Under the pieces are notes generated by a model that ran no database searches, was not told the DNA's origin, and saw only the letters and a list, made by a program, of their open reading frames with translations. The position numbers and the translations under genes were made by a program. Shown here piece after piece: positions 44,201 through 57,777 of a DNA stretch of 64,000 nucleotides. The DNA is from Acanthosoma haemorrhoidale (taxonomy: Eukaryota; Arthropoda; Insecta; Hemiptera; Acanthosomatidae), in contig OV884012.1 in NCBI GenBank assembly GCA_930367205.1, positions 153,341,405 through 153,405,404 of the forward strand. The letters run 5' to 3'. Positions within the stretch are counted from its first letter, which is position 1; every line of letters starts with the position of its first letter.

Positions 44201-46370
44201 TGACATACGAATAATTTAAGATGATTTATAGATATTCCTTACTTGGTGGTCAGCATTATCTACATTTTTACTCATCATTCTCGTCTATTATTATTCGTAT
44301 TCAAGCGGGTTACGACATGTTCAACATAAACGTTTGAAACCGAAAACGATTTAACTCTAAAAACCATATTCCCGAGTAATTAAGACATGATACACCACAT
44401 TCAAGATGATTTATAGATATTCCTTACTTGGTGGTCAGCATTCTGCACATTGTACGAGAGTTTTCATCTATTATTATTGGTATGTTATCGAGTTAGCCCA
44501 TGTTCGGCAAACAGGTTTAATTGTAGAGGGTAAAAGGAAGCATATTGCCTTAGGACTTTTGTAACAGGAACTTAATGTTAGACTCTTTCTTGGTTTTACC
44601 TTCAGGATTCCTTTGTTTTTGATTTTTAAAATTGGAAACCCTTAGTTTTTACTTTTGTCTGCCTGTATTTTACAAGCCCCTGTTTGGCCTATAATCATGG
44701 AAATTTATTTACAGATTCCATTTTATTACTAGAATTTATGAAAATACTTAACTAAATTCAATTGAAGATATCATATTTTTCAAATATTTGTTATCAAATA
44801 AACCCGAAAAACATAGGTGGTAACTGGCTTTTAATTAATTGTTTGGTAATAAACAAATATATAATTCGCTATCATATTGACTAGGTCATCAAATCACTGA
44901 TCTCTTTGGCCTTATTCATAATATGATAACATTATTGCTAGATCAGGTAACGGATGAGTCACCGATGAGTCAGGGACATGATTTACAACCTTTTTTGTGT
45001 CAATGCAACATACCTGACGTTTCAATCGCCACCAAAAATGCTGAAAGCTAGTTTATTGACAAAATTATTCAGTCAATTTTATATTGGCCAACGTATAGTT
45101 TTTAATCTCACTGACTTATTCGACAACAAAAAAATATAGGGATACTATCTCCTAATTACTCGGGAAAATGATTTTTGGAAATAAATCATTTTTAATTTCA
45201 AACGTTTTTGTTGAACATGTCGTAACCCGCTAGAATAGGAATAATAATAGATGAGAACGATCGCACAATGTGCAGAATGCTGACCACCAAGTGATGAATA
45301 TCCATAAATCATCTTAAATATGGTGTATCATGTCTTAATTACTCGGGAACATGATTATTAGGGTTAAATCATTTTTGGTGTTAAATTTTTTTGTTGAACA
45401 TGTCCTAACCCGCTAGAATACGAATAATAAGAGATGAGAACCATCTCACAATGTGCAGAATGCTGACCACCAAGTGATGAATATCCATAAATCATCTTAA
45501 ATGTGGTGTATGATGTCTTAGTTACTCTTTTCCACTATTGGCCTGTCCCTTACTATTTTATTATTAGCGTTTCCACTTTTTTTAAAAACGGAGGTTTACA
45601 TTGACAGTTTAAGATTGGTTTATTTCGTATGGGGCTATTGCTCAAATAAGGGCGGACCAGTACATACCTGGGTTTGGCTGTGGACAAATAAGGTTGTAAA
45701 TCAATGGGTCTGTAGTGACTCACCCGGTATCAGCCTGTTGCTAAAATTGTGCTTATTAACTACTGAACTAAATTTAATGGAAGATAACATATTATAACAG
45801 AAACTTTTACCACAAAAAATTAATTAATAAATTAACCCCCATTATCATGTGCTTGAGTAATTAAGACATCATACACCACATTTAACATGATTTATAGATA
45901 TTCCTTACTTGGTAGTCAGCATTCTGCACATTGTACGATCGTTCTCATCTATTATTATTCGTATTCTAGCGGGTTACGACATGTTCAACATAAACGTTTG
46001 AAACCGAAAATGATTTAACTCCTAAAATCATGTTTTTGAGTAATTAAGACATCATACACCACATTCAAGATAATTTATGGATATTCATCACTTGGTGGTC
46101 AGCATTCTGCACATTTTGCGATCGTTCTTATCTATTATTATTCGTATTCTAGCGGGTTACGACATGTTCAACAAAAACGTTTGAAACCGAAAACGATTTA
46201 ACTCTAAAAACCATATTCCCGAGTAATTAAGACATCATACACCACATTTAAGATGATTTATAGATATTCATTACTTGGAGGTCAGCATTCTTCACATTGT
46301 GCGATCGTTCTCATCTATTATTATTCGTATTCTAGCGGGTTACGACATGTTCAACAAAAAGTATATATAA
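44201..46370. repeat. Repeat module with 183-bp units between cassettes B and C
   Basis: Contains 183-bp units in both orientations. Forward starts are at 44376, 45857, 46040 and 46223 (the last three exactly 183 apart); reverse units lie between about 45170 and 45530. Between them are the ~500-bp module arm (about 44513-45020) and the ~290-bp segment in reverse (45525-45800). It ends near 46359, where a fragment of the cassette interior (46359-46456) begins. The near-identical twin is 58518-60687. Confidence 0.8.
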
Positions 46371-47171
46371 ATTCATAACAGCTACTGTATAAAGTTCATA
46401 ATGGTTAATATTCAATAGAGAAAAATGGCACGTTTTATTTTTATGATCCTTTCTCAACTTGTTGTTTTTTGTACAACCTTTAAAAATTATTATTTGCTCA
46501 GCTATCGAAAAATAAAACTACCTTATATTATATTGTATAGTAAAGCCATTGTTAACTTAATACTATATCATGGCACCGAGAATGAATTACTGTGAAAGGA
46601 GTAAAATACTAATACTGTCAACTGTATTTTTACCGAACAAAAGATTATCACATCAAAATATTTCATTACACATGTAAAAAAACAATCTCGACTTATGAGG
46701 ACTGCATTTCCAACAAATTAAAAAAAGATGTTATGTTATAAAGCTATTCCTAGTAAATACATACTTTTTCGTTAGCCCTTTCTAAAAAAATAGCCGATTC
46801 AGAGAAAGAAGTTTGTGATATTCCAATTTATGACGGTAAATCAGGTACCTTCTCCACGGGGGCTTAGGGGCAAGGATTGAAAACTACTACTAGGTGAAAA
46901 TATTTCTTTTCTTCTTACCTTTTTATTGTTATTTTGAGGCCTGGGGAATTTCGGCTAAAAGTGGGTGCTCCATCAGTTTGAAACGGTTCTCTGGTGAGTG
47001 AGCAGTGTCTTGAAAGTGTGTGTGTGCGAGTCCAAGTGAAAATGAATTGTTTGTTCGTTAAATCTTGTTGAGCGGTTTAGTAAAGAAATTGTACATTCGT
47101 ATACATCTATTTTGCAGTGCATAAAAACTATTACACGTGTCTTTCATCTTGAAAACTGCAATGATTCCAAA

Positions 47172-48008
47172 ATGCCTTCTTCACATAGGACTAGGCCATT
47201 GCGTCCAAGAAGAAGAAGACGTATTTCGAATGCAGTTGTTCCCAGATATGAACACCAAGAATACCTGTTCGAGTGTCCTATTTGCAAAGAATGTGTCACA
47301 CCGCCTATTACTCAGTGCTTCTGCGGTCATATCATCTGCAACCAATGCCGGTTTATCTGTACACTTTGTTTAGGGTGCGGTGATAAGCTAAGCAGTGCAA
47401 GAAATCTGTTCTTGGAAAAACTCGGAAGAACAATGACTTTTCCGTGTTCGTATTCAACCGCTTGCTGCACTAGGAGATATTCGCTCCAACAAAAATTACT
47501 TCACGAAGATATGTGTGGTTTTAAGCAGCACAGTTGCCCAGTGAGACCACTAGCTAACTATCCTTGGTCCGGCCGATCGGAGGAGATAGAAACTCATATT
47601 TTTCTAACACACAAAACAATTCCCAAGCTCCAGGGAAGAGTAACATACTTTCGAACGCTGAACACACCGGGAGCCGACCGTTGGTTAGCGATACAGTCCT
47701 GTTTCGGACATACGTTTTTCCTACTTATGAAAAAAAATGAAGCTTTGGACGGAACTGAACAAGTTGGCTGCAAGGTTCATATTATCGGTTCTCGAAACGA
47801 AGCAAATCGTTTTCAATATAAGATCACCATCACAAATGGAATTCTCGTAATCTCTTGGAAGGAGAAAATGATGAGTATTCGAGATGCGGACGACCTAACT
47901 GGTGAAAACTGTTTTCTTATTCATCAGAAGCTCGCTCAAAGACTTCAAGTAAATGGTGAGCTGCTTTTTACCATCGCCATATCAGAGCGCCTTGCCACCC
48001 GACTATAG
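47172..48008 (+). CDS. SINA/SIAH-type E3, copy 4 (zinc ligand C130Y)
   Basis: 278 residues. The RING is intact, but in the second SIAH zinc-finger site C130 is tyrosine (LANYPWSG against LANCPWSG in copies 1-3). That removes one of four zinc ligands (C122, C130, H142, H147) and probably destabilises the substrate half. The usual stop TGA is CGA, so the protein gains Arg-Leu before TAG. An extra ATG at 47161-47163, 11 nt upstream and out of frame, may capture ribosomes. Other changes against copies 1-3 include SHK to THK, HMFF to HTFF, AADLTDE to ADDLTGE and IPQK to IHQK. The 5' intron is 46994-47117. AATAAA is at 48178-48183. Convergent with ankyrin copy C. Confidence 0.88.
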   Translation: MPSSHRTRPLRPRRRRRISNAVVPRYEHQEYLFECPICKECVTPPITQCFCGHIICNQCRFICTLCLGCGDKLSSARNLFLEKLGRTMTFPCSYSTACCTRRYSLQQKLLHEDMCGFKQHSCPVRPLANYPWSGRSEEIETHIFLTHKTIPKLQGRVTYFRTLNTPGADRWLAIQSCFGHTFFLLMKKNEALDGTEQVGCKVHIIGSRNEANRFQYKITITNGILVISWKEKMMSIRDADDLTGENCFLIHQKLAQRLQVNGELLFTIAISERLATRL

Positions 48009-50931
48009 AATAACCACAGGTATTTATTACTCAATGTTATGATGTTTAACTCTATAAACATTTTAAATGTCCAAAAAAAACAGTAGCAAAGATAATCCAA
48101 TCAATTATTTTTTGTTACCCAACTCTCAAAATCGCTAGTCTAATACCCCCCCCCCCCACAAAAGATTTATTTTTATTAATAAAGCTATTATGATTATTTG
48201 TCAAAGGGAAAAAATAGTAACATGGCTAAGATTCAAACCTGATGCGTTCTGATTATTGTTCATCGATATTGTCATTAGGAAGAATTTGGTAAAAGCTTAT
48301 TAAGTTCAATCTGATACAAGTTAATAATTTTTAAATTAATTTCAACATCAAAATTAACAATTCATCATGTGTAATATGAAGTATAAACATTTATAAAGTA
48401 GAAATTAAAAAAGAATAATTGTATGTTAGTATAGCTCGCTCGCCATGGATTAACTGTCTCTTGAAAAAGAATATTTTTAAGGTTTCAATAGTTTTGAGTC
48501 TTGATTGAAATTATGTAATTTTTGGTTTGTATTTTTTAATTGTAATTACAAAAGTCTCTTTGTAGTCTAGCTGTTAGGATGCTGAATTCTAGCTATGGGT
48601 ACCTGGGTATAATCACTGGCTCACCCTATAGTATTTTCATTAGGGGATCGGTTTGGTTAGGGTAAACTGAGTCTCATGAAGATAAACAAGTAGCTGCCCA
48701 GAATAAAGAAATATTGAATTTGATTAAGAAAGCAAAATGTAATGGTGATTGGTAATGGCTAATGCTAATTTCACTAGCAACTCAGTAACAGGGCCCCCTA
48801 CCATCTACCTTTGGTCCTCCCTCTTTATGGGGAGTTAACATCCTGGAAAGAATTTTTTTTTAAATGCATGCATAAACCAAACATAAATTTGGATGTCACC
48901 CCTAGACAAGTAACTTGCTGGGTCCTATTTTTAATGTCATTGAGATAATTATTTAGCTGTTTGATAATTAAGAGAAATTACTGATCTTATTTTGTAGAAT
49001 GTCATTGCTTGGTTGAATCTGATTTTATGGCTGTGTTCAGACTCCTCTCTTATTATAAGAAAATAAATAAAAAAAGCAAGCCATAGGAGGAATGGTGGAA
49101 ATTACCTTAAATCTTTCTGTTGACTTGATTACTTGTAAATTAGCCAAATTTTGACAAAATTTCAATGTTATGCTCTTAAAGATGAGTAGTGGCTAGTAAG
49201 ATAGGTCAATAATTACAAGGTGATGTCTTTTTAATGTTGACTATATGCTTTATATATATTTTTTACATTGTACCGTATTTATTAGTAGAGTGCAATGATA
49301 ATATTGGATTTTAACTTAATACAAATCACCTATTTAAACTGTTAGTTATAAGAGTTGTGAATATATTTTTACAAATCCTGTATTTTACGGTTTATTTTCA
49401 TAGATTTATTTTAGACCAGGATATTTAGGTTCAATGTTCATTCATACTCCTAGTATATATATGTAATTTTTTCATGTAAGATTTGAGAGTATGAATATTT
49501 TTATTTATTTCTTGTTGATATAAATATTATCGACTTATCAGCCTAGAAAACGAAAATTAAGGTTCTGATATAATATCCTGATAACCAGCTATACTGGCAC
49601 CATATGATTTAGTTCATAGTAACTATTCGATTTAAATAAAAATCACTAGTAAAGTATTTCCCAAATTTAAGAGATGTCTAATCCTGAAATTGATAGGGAT
49701 GGTAGTTGTAGTGTTAGCTTTAGATGCTCCCCTAGGTCAATTTATACTGAGATTGTATTCTTTTGACAAAACAATACTTGTTATACATAAAATTTTTCCA
49801 AGGATTATGCAAATATTGTGAGCTATTTCATTATAAGCTGTGTTTTTAAAAAATAAATGTTAGTTTTTAAGGTCTCTATAACTAATTGTAAATTGATTCT
49901 TTTATCATCGAGCAATAATAACATAAATCAAAATATCATGGCTTTTTGATATTCATTTGTTATCAATTCTGCTATGGCTAGTTCATTTCTCTTCCAAAAA
50001 TGTAGTTTCTCGTGTATGTATTATGGAGCATTTATATTCAGATTATGTTAGATTTACATTTTGTAAAAATTGTATGGATATGAAATTAGTCACAAGAGTA
50101 TAAATAGTATACTTTGTTTCTTATTGATATAATTATTATAGATAACTAACTGTAATATAAGAATTGATTTTGTTATTGTTGTGCAATATTAAACTAAATC
50201 AAATATCATGATGATTTGATATTCATAGTTTTATATGGTGCTTCTTTTGTTGTAAATTCTGCTAATAGCTGGTTTACCTATTTACTTAATTTACCTAAAA
50301 TTAAAAATATTGATTTTTTTTGTTAAGGATTATTTTACATATTTATTAACATATGTATTTTTATAAGGAAAGATTTACAATATTTATGTACCAGATATTT
50401 TTATATTTCTATGTCATTTTTGGAATAAAAATATATTTTTAATTTTATATGTAGTTGTTATTTTTATCCTACCTAACATAGGCATTTATACTAATTATGT
50501 GTTTTGTGTGGAAGACAAAATATTACTAGAAAGCCAGGGCTGGTCGGGTGATCTTCTAACTAGGCCATCCCGGGATCTATATCCTGCCTCATCTTTTTTC
50601 TTTGGTTAATAATTATTAAAACAGTGAGATTACATAAAAAAAAAAAAAAAAAATGAATAACAAATTGTCAAAACTCATATCATCTGTTAGTTGTTTTTCT
50701 ATGGAAAGTATTGCTTGATAAGGATTTTACCACCAGGAGACGAATCTTTATATGGCCAGGGCAAACTCCAAATTTACAGCATACATGTTTTACTTTTTCA
50801 CTCACTAACCATGAAAACGTTCTTATCGACTAGGGACACTGGGCTCACCACGCATTTTATAGTATATTTTTATCTTTGTAGAATTTAGACTAAAATATAA
50901 AAAAAAAAATTCCTCCCCAAAATATTTCTAT
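48009..50931. other. 3' flank of SINA-4, non-coding
   Basis: Holds a C homopolymer (48146-48157), the tRNA-like relic (48562-48630), the AT-rich stretch missing from the right palindrome arm, and a 65-codon frame at 50691-50888 shared with units A and B but not recognised. Confidence 0.45.
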
Positions 50932-51326
50932 AAGGGTTTATAATAAGCAGCCACTTGACCATGAAGATGGTTCTGACAGGGTTTCTAAATTAAATAAATT
51001 ACTTTATGTCTTAAATTAAATCCTTGGTGAATGATGAACCATAGATGTAAATATGACTATTGTTTGTATGTGAGTGTAGTAAATAGTCCAACTATATATT
51101 TTATTATTTGTAAATGAACTCTTAACCTTTTCAAATAATGATGGTCTTATCACTGATACAAAAAATGAACTATCAAATTAGTTTAAAACAAAGGATATGG
51201 GTAATATCAAAAACTATATTGGAATTGACATAGATTTCAAACATTAAAAAATTATTGCTAGAAAAAAGATTTGTTTACCCAGCATAAAGAATATATTGTC
51301 GATCTGACCCAGTGAAATCTATTACA
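50932..51326 (+). mobile_element. Ty1/Copia RT relic (unit C)
   Basis: Same degraded RT segment as in units A and B. A Gypsy gag-like fragment follows at about 51465-51560. Confidence 0.7.
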
Positions 51327-51721
51327 GGATTCCTATAGGGTGCACCAACCAAAAATGCTTTTAAGTGTTGGTACCCCCCCCCCCCCCATAGCATCAAACT
51401 AAACCACTTGTTTTGGGTCAAATCAGGCTTGACAGAGAAAAGTAAGTCTATTCAAAGGAATATGTTATTATACTGTTTGGGAGACAAAGGGGTAGAGCTG
51501 CTAACATCATTCGGGTTGAGTAATGCCAAGGTAACCCAGAAATCTACCCTAGTAATCAACCCTTACTGCCCTGCCAATTAGGGAAGGCGGGCTGGATACA
51601 TTGAGCTGAATGGAGTAATGTGTGTGTTTGGGTGCAGTGGAACCTTTTACAGTCTGTTCATCAGCTATCGTTCCTCGACATAACTCCTTGTATGCATCTT
51701 ACAAATGGTCGCTTAGACCTA

Positions 51722-51852
51722 CCTATCGCTAAGAAAATTAACAGTTGTAACAGATCACAATACAACATACAGTAATGACAAACCTCATTTCACCTGGCTC
51801 ATATTTATGTCAGTAACCACTATGCGATATGTGTTATTCTCCCATGTTTTGG
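51722..51852 (+). repeat. Internal inverted repeat, arm 1 (unit C)
   Basis: Pairs with 53919-54050. The interior 51853-53918 has the standard orientation, with a GT microsatellite near 52422-52441 that is longer than in unit B. Confidence 0.8.
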
Positions 51853-53918
51853 GATCTTTATGTTCAATCTACATATCATTGGCACAAATCATGTACCAAT
51901 CTATGGCTAAATCAAGATAGTGTTCAGAAGCTTTATTACGTGTTTATTGGACTCTTGCCAAACATATTGAAAAAGAGTTAATGCTGGAAGCTGTAAATGT
52001 GTTATTTGAGAATAATAAAGGATATCATTGACTCTATTGGACGTTTTTCAGTATTATTAATTATTATCTGCTTCTTTATATACAAGGAATACACAACTTT
52101 TGACAGAGGATAAATGTATGACTTTGAAACAAATTTTAACTGACACAGATTAATTTCTTAGGCCCTAGACAAGAATCGAGTCGTAAACTGGGAAGAGAGG
52201 GGATGAAGAAAAATCATGCTTTAAGAAATCTGAGATTAAGAAATTTGCTCTCTCTGAGTCCTACAGTTGGAATTACTTGCCTTTAAGAAAGATGTGGTTT
52301 CAAAAGACATTTATGCTCAAGTTCAAAAAACTAAAAGGAGTGACTAATTTTGGATTAAAAGTGTTAATTAGGAACTGAATGATTCAGCAATAACATTGTG
52401 TACCAGGTTTGGCTCAACTTGTGTGTGTGTGTGTGTGTGTGAGCCGCATTCTAAAAAAATGGACTTTATTAAGAGCCGGTAGAGAGATCTTGAGTCACAG
52501 ATGACCGACCAGCATAACAACAACAGGATGATGAGAATCACCTACAACTAGCTTGACTGCAAAGTTGAGGAAGGATCTTAAAAATAAAACGTGCCATTTT
52601 TCTCCATTGAATATTAACCATCATGAACTTAATCCAGTAGCCGTTATGAATTTATATATATTTTTTGTTGATTTTCATGTATTTTGAATATCTTGATAAA
52701 AAAATAATTGATTAATAATTATGTACTCCATTTTACTGGTATCCACCAGTATACCGTATACCAAAGAAACGTTTTAACAAGCAGAGCAGGTAGCTTAGAT
52801 TAATATAGTCCTGGGAGTATTTGGTAGTGGGCGGAAGGGGGAGGGCGATGTAGGGTGTTGCGGTGGGGAGACTCAAGTTTTCTGGACTCCAAATGTTTTG
52901 GAATTAAACTATGGGAAAGTAATTGGAAACCTCTTTCTTAGATTGACTCTTGAGGTGTTATGAAGTCTGCGGAACTTACCTAAAAGAAGATATGCCCTAT
53001 AAAATCTTCATAATTTTCTTCAGTACCGACCAGGAAAGGAAAGTATTCTTCTTTGATACTATTTTTTCATATCTTTAAGCCGTTTTGGCCCTAAAATCTG
53101 ATACTACAATCAAAAATGATGTGCTACCATCTTCAGTATGAAGAGATGTACTTAATTCAGGGCCTAATGTAGGTGATGAGTAATTACTTAATCAATTAAT
53201 CAACCCAAATTACCACTCAATTAAAAAAAAATCATACAATTATCCAAATATGCACCATTACAGGGAGGTTTCATATCACCACTTACCTAAGCATAATGGA
53301 AATTGTATTGTTGGGTAATTATGGGCTGAGAAATTAACTGAAAGGACTATAAGAAAAAATATGCTTAAAATAGATACCACATCAAGTGGTTACTACTAAA
53401 CTATCATTTTGATCATAGCAATATAAGTCATTTCTCCTAATTAAATACACTTCTTTATAACTTTTACCATTATTATGTCATTTTTTCGTCCACCAGAGGC
53501 TTATCATTGCAGTCAGATGAAAATATAATTTAGATATTTGTTATGCATTAATAGTACCTTTCCATATATAAGGACGTAGGACTTTAAGGGATCACTTTAT
53601 TGTAACGATTTTTCCCTTATAATATTGTTTATGATAAAATTAATTTTTGAATTTAAGAATTTTACTCTCTTAAATGAGAGCCAGGAGAGCAGGAGTGTGA
53701 TACTAGTGGTCATAACAATACAATAAGTTTATTTATGCTAGCAACCGTTAATAATATTTTAAAAAAGTGATTTATTCTAATCTTGATAACTTATCGTAAA
53801 ATTTTTATTTTTTTTTCTCATTTGTTAAGAATATTTTAAAGAGTTATAAAATAAAAAAAAAAAAAATAATAGTTGGAAATGTTCTGTAAAATAGTTGATA
53901 TTGAGGGTATATCAGATG
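51853..53918. other. 2.07-kb interior between inverted repeats (unit C)
   Basis: Collinear with unit B 37755-39810. No gene recognised. Around 52880-53180 it matches unit A rather than unit B, so the copies look like mosaics. Confidence 0.55.
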
Positions 53919-54050
53919 CCAAAACATGGGAGAATAACATATAACGCATAGTCGTTACTGACATAAATATGAGCCAAGTGAAATGAGCGTTGTCATCATT
54001 GTATGTTGTATTGTGATTTGTTACGACTGTTAATTTTCTAAGCGATAGGT
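53919..54050 (-). repeat. Internal inverted repeat, arm 2 (unit C)
   Basis: Partner of 51722-51852. Confidence 0.8.
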
Positions 54051-55077
54051 GATGTAACAATTGTCCCCCGAGAATGTTGTTTAATATAAAGTTAGTGCTG
54101 TAATTTAGGGAATTTTATTCTGATAAATGAGTCCCAGGATTGCTGGAGTAAAATTGTGAAATTTAGTAGAATAACCAGATGTTTTGTGTTCCTCAAAAAT
54201 GTTTGAGGATCAAATACTGGCCTGTTTTAGGTTTATGTTGGAGGAGCAGAATTATCAGGTAATGTTTCTGATGCTAATAAATAATTTCCCTGTACAATCA
54301 TATTTGAGAAATAGCCTTATAATTTCACATTTTAAGACAGCATATGTCACAGTGTACTAAATTGTTAGATATAATTCAATTTTTCAATTCATTGTTTAAG
54401 CATGTTATATGGTAAGTTATATTTTTTTATTTCCCTTCTTACAATATACTTCATATTGTCATATAAAAATTCTAAATATATTTGAATTATCATATATGTA
54501 GTATCATCTACTGAATGTATCATGCAGTTTTAATAAAGGAATTAAAAAAAAACTTTGTAAGTTTCATTAATTTATTTATTTAGGAATAAAGTGATATATA
54601 TATTTACAAATATTGGAAGTTTACAGTTATGTAAAGTAATATTACAGTCAGAAATATTGAATAAGTTATATAGTACAAGTTTGTGAAATTCATTAATTTA
54701 TTTACATAGGCATAAAATATAGATTTATTTACAATACTATAAAAATCAAAAATATGCAATAAACTCTAAAATAGAAATTTGTTCATTTAGATCTACAATT
54801 ATAGCTTTATTAACAATTATATGCAATAAACAAATATTGGCTTGTTTACAGTTATGTACAGTAAATTTACAGTCAGAAATATCCGATAAGTTATAAAGTA
54901 CAAGTTTGAAAAATTCATTAATTTATGTAGATAGGCATAAAATTATAGATTTATTTACAATAATATAAAAATCAAAAATATGCAATAAACCCTAAAATAG
55001 AAATTTGTTCATTTAGATCTAAAATTATAGCTTTATTAATGATTATATGCAGTAAAATCACAAATAGAAGCTATTTG
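54051..55077. other. 3' flank of ankyrin copy C, two tandem-repeat units
   Basis: AT-rich. Carries two ~260-bp 3' repeat units (about 54590-55070), each with AATAAA on the minus strand. Confidence 0.6.
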
Positions 55078-57646
55078 TTAGTTGCTTATAAGTGGTAGCT
55101 TGAGTACCTTGAGTACCCAGATGTAGCCCTGCTCTGCTGCTAAAGCCGCGGGTGTGCTTCGTACCCATTGGCCATCCTCCAAGTGTCTAGCTGTCACCGA
55201 AGAATCGGCACCCCAACTCATCAGCAGCACTACCATTTCCACATGGCCCATGAGAGCCGCGACATGGAGCGGAGTGTACCCCTTACGTTTCCTTCCGTTC
55301 ACTTGCGCCCTTTGGCGAAGGAGAACCTTCGCACTCTTCACAGATCTGGCCCAGGCAGCATAGGCTAGCGGAGTTTGGCCATCATAATTACACAGGTTCA
55401 CGTTTGCACCCAAGTCGATCAGCGACTCCACGTCTTCGGCGCTTCCTCTCTTAGCGGCGTAATGGAGGGCGGTGTTGCCGTTTCCCGTTCTGCTGTGTAG
55501 CAGCTCAGGACATTTTTCAACCAATGCCTCCATCGCTCCTCTAGTAGTGGCCACGTGAAGAGGATTGTTTCCATTGCCGTCAAGTATGGTGGCGGTGGCA
55601 CCTATCTGGAGGAGAGCTTGTACCGCCTCCTGGTGGCCTAAAGATGCAGCAAGATGCAGTGGTGTGCTCCTGTTGCATTGGATGTTGGGATCTCCCCCGG
55701 CAGCTGCTAGCTCCCTGATGATATCGCCATTGTTACTCCTGGCGGCGATGAACAGGGTGGTCTGTCCTGAGCCGTTCTTGACGTTCACGTCCGGTTTCCT
55801 CTTTAGCAGGTTTTTCACAGCGTTCAAATTTCCCCTGCTGACAGCTTCTTGCAGCAATGTCAGACCTCTTTGGCTGATAAGGTTCGGGTTAGGCCTCAAC
55901 CTTTTAAGTATAATGATAGCTCTCCGTTCACTGGTGTCCAGCGCTGCGATGACTTCCTCTACAAGTCCTTTGTCTTTATCTGACATCTCCTGGATCGATG
56001 TCACTGGTGCGCATTTTCCCCACCGGTTGAAAATGGTGTCGATGGCTTTCAAACTGAATATTTCCATTATCGCCTGCAAACAGAAACAAGAATACGTAAT
56101 TTCATAACTCCTAAACACTTCATAGCTGTTAGTAAGAATGGTATTGATATCTATGAATCATAAAGTGATTTAAATTAATTTCACCCACATTGGACATTTA
56201 CGCTATTGTTCCTGTGGACAATACAACAAAATGAAACATTGGCAGTGAATTTATAATAATATATTTAGCTCTGATGATGAATATTTCGTTGATGGCTCCG
56301 GCCACAATGAGCAGCCATGTATAATCACAAATACAAGTATTAACACAACCTTCTCCCAATAATGAAGACTGGTCTCCATAACCTTACTGGATGTCCTTTC
56401 CGACCGTTATCCTAGTTTCTTTCAGTGAAGATATGTTTAACTGGTTTAGCTTATCCGTCCAATGCCCTAACTACAAATATCAAATATACCACACTGGAAC
56501 TAACATGTATACCATGTTATGACAAAAGCAAACAACCAATTTCCTTATGAATACTCGCTTTGAGTTTTGGAATTGCTTGACAATTTTTAAAATGCTACAG
56601 TATAGCATGAGCTTAGTCTAAGCAATTCACAAATGCCTGCTGAAAAAAGGGACGAGGAGAGCGTGTTTCAAGGTATTGCTCACCCATTTCTGTGATTTGG
56701 ACGTGTTAATTATATTTCGAAGTTAAGAGGTTACAGAATATAAATAGCAAAGCGGATTTATATAACAACTTCTGAATTTGAATAATAAATAGGACATATA
56801 CACACATAGTTGGTTTACATTGCAGGCTGACTAAAATAATTGAGTGTAATACATTTCTCAAAAAAATCAACAAACGAAAAATTAAATGAAAAGAAAATCA
56901 CAAATCAAAATAAATTATACCAAATTTACGGTCAAGCCTAATTTAAACATTTTGATATTGACTAAGTGTTGCTGTTGAGTATAGAAGTTTAAATGATTTT
57001 TTGCAATAATAGCCCTCAAAAATGCCTACATATAATATACACCTTCATTTAGATGGCATACATTTGTTAACATTTTTAACCCCGACTTCTATATTTTATT
57101 AAAATATAACGAATTTCTCGTAATTACTGGTCACTAACTTAAAAAGATGATAGATATCAAAGAAAATAAAAGGAATTAACATCCAAGAACTAATGCAATA
57201 ATATTCAACCAATTCTTCATTTCCCAAATCACACTAACGCTATTTAAAGGACAATTTTTCATTCACAATATTCATAATCACAAGCACTATAAAGATTTTT
57301 ACATTTTAAAAATCATTTTAGATGACACCTGTTGAGAAAATTCTATTTCTGAAGCTAGTACTAACGTAGATTATTATAGTTGTAATACTATCGCCTGTTT
57401 CACTTCTCTAAATCCACTAACCTTATTGTATATCCTTTCCGACCTTTATCCTAGTTTCTTTCAGTGAATATATATTTAATTGATTTAGCTTATCCTACAA
57501 AGGCCCTAACTACAAATATCAAATATACAGTCCACTTTTTACTATCGCAGTTGACTGAGAACACTCAGATCCACCATCTTAATGGGTTCTTATTTAACGG
57601 CACCCTATATAAATATCAATTGAATAATTAATCAAGAACTTACCAT
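55078..57646 (-). CDS. Ankyrin-repeat protein, copy C (intact, two exons)
   Basis: Exon 1 ends at 57644 with the ATG (57646-57644) directly before a GTAAGT donor. The 1.57-kb intron ends at a TTTGCAG acceptor. Exon 2 is 56073-55078. The product is 332 residues starting MAIMEIFSLKAID. Residues 1-70 form a helical leader. About eight ankyrin repeats follow (roughly 71-310), with clear cores STPLHLAASLGHQEAVQALL, NTALHYAAKRGSAEDVESLI, QTPLAYAAWARSVKSAKVLL and YTPLHVAALMGHVEMVVLLM. There is no signal peptide, membrane segment or visible F-box/SOCS box, so it is probably a cytoplasmic or nuclear binding protein. It is the only ankyrin copy here without the residue-84 nonsense codon (Leu present). 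It faces SINA-4, 7 kb away. A role as substrate adaptor for an E3 is possible but inferred only from linkage. Confidence 0.88.
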
Positions 57647-57735
57647 TGGGATAGATCTAGTAGGCTGTGAGCACTTCTCAAGAGAACTGAACTGTCTGCT
57701 AGAAACGGATGCACTGTCTAGGCTTTCAACACTGG

Positions 57736-57777
57736 ACTGACCGATTTCCGATCAGCTCGCTCCCTCTTTATAGTACC
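57736..57777 (-). promoter_or_regulatory. Core promoter of ankyrin copy C
   Basis: TATAAA on minus (57772-57767) and TCAGT initiator (57740-57736), 34 nt apart, as in copy B. One base just upstream of the TATA box differs between B and C. Confidence 0.6.

Noticed and set aside
45615..45797. 60-codon frame in the repeat module (also 59932-60114)
   Set aside because: The equivalent segments at 28641 and 31495 do not keep the frame; there is no known domain.
47161..47373. 78-codon frame overlapping the SINA start as a second protein
   Set aside because: It is the +1 shadow of the SINA frame and is also open in copies 1-3 without an in-context ATG; only the extra ATG in copies 4 and 5 was kept as an observation.
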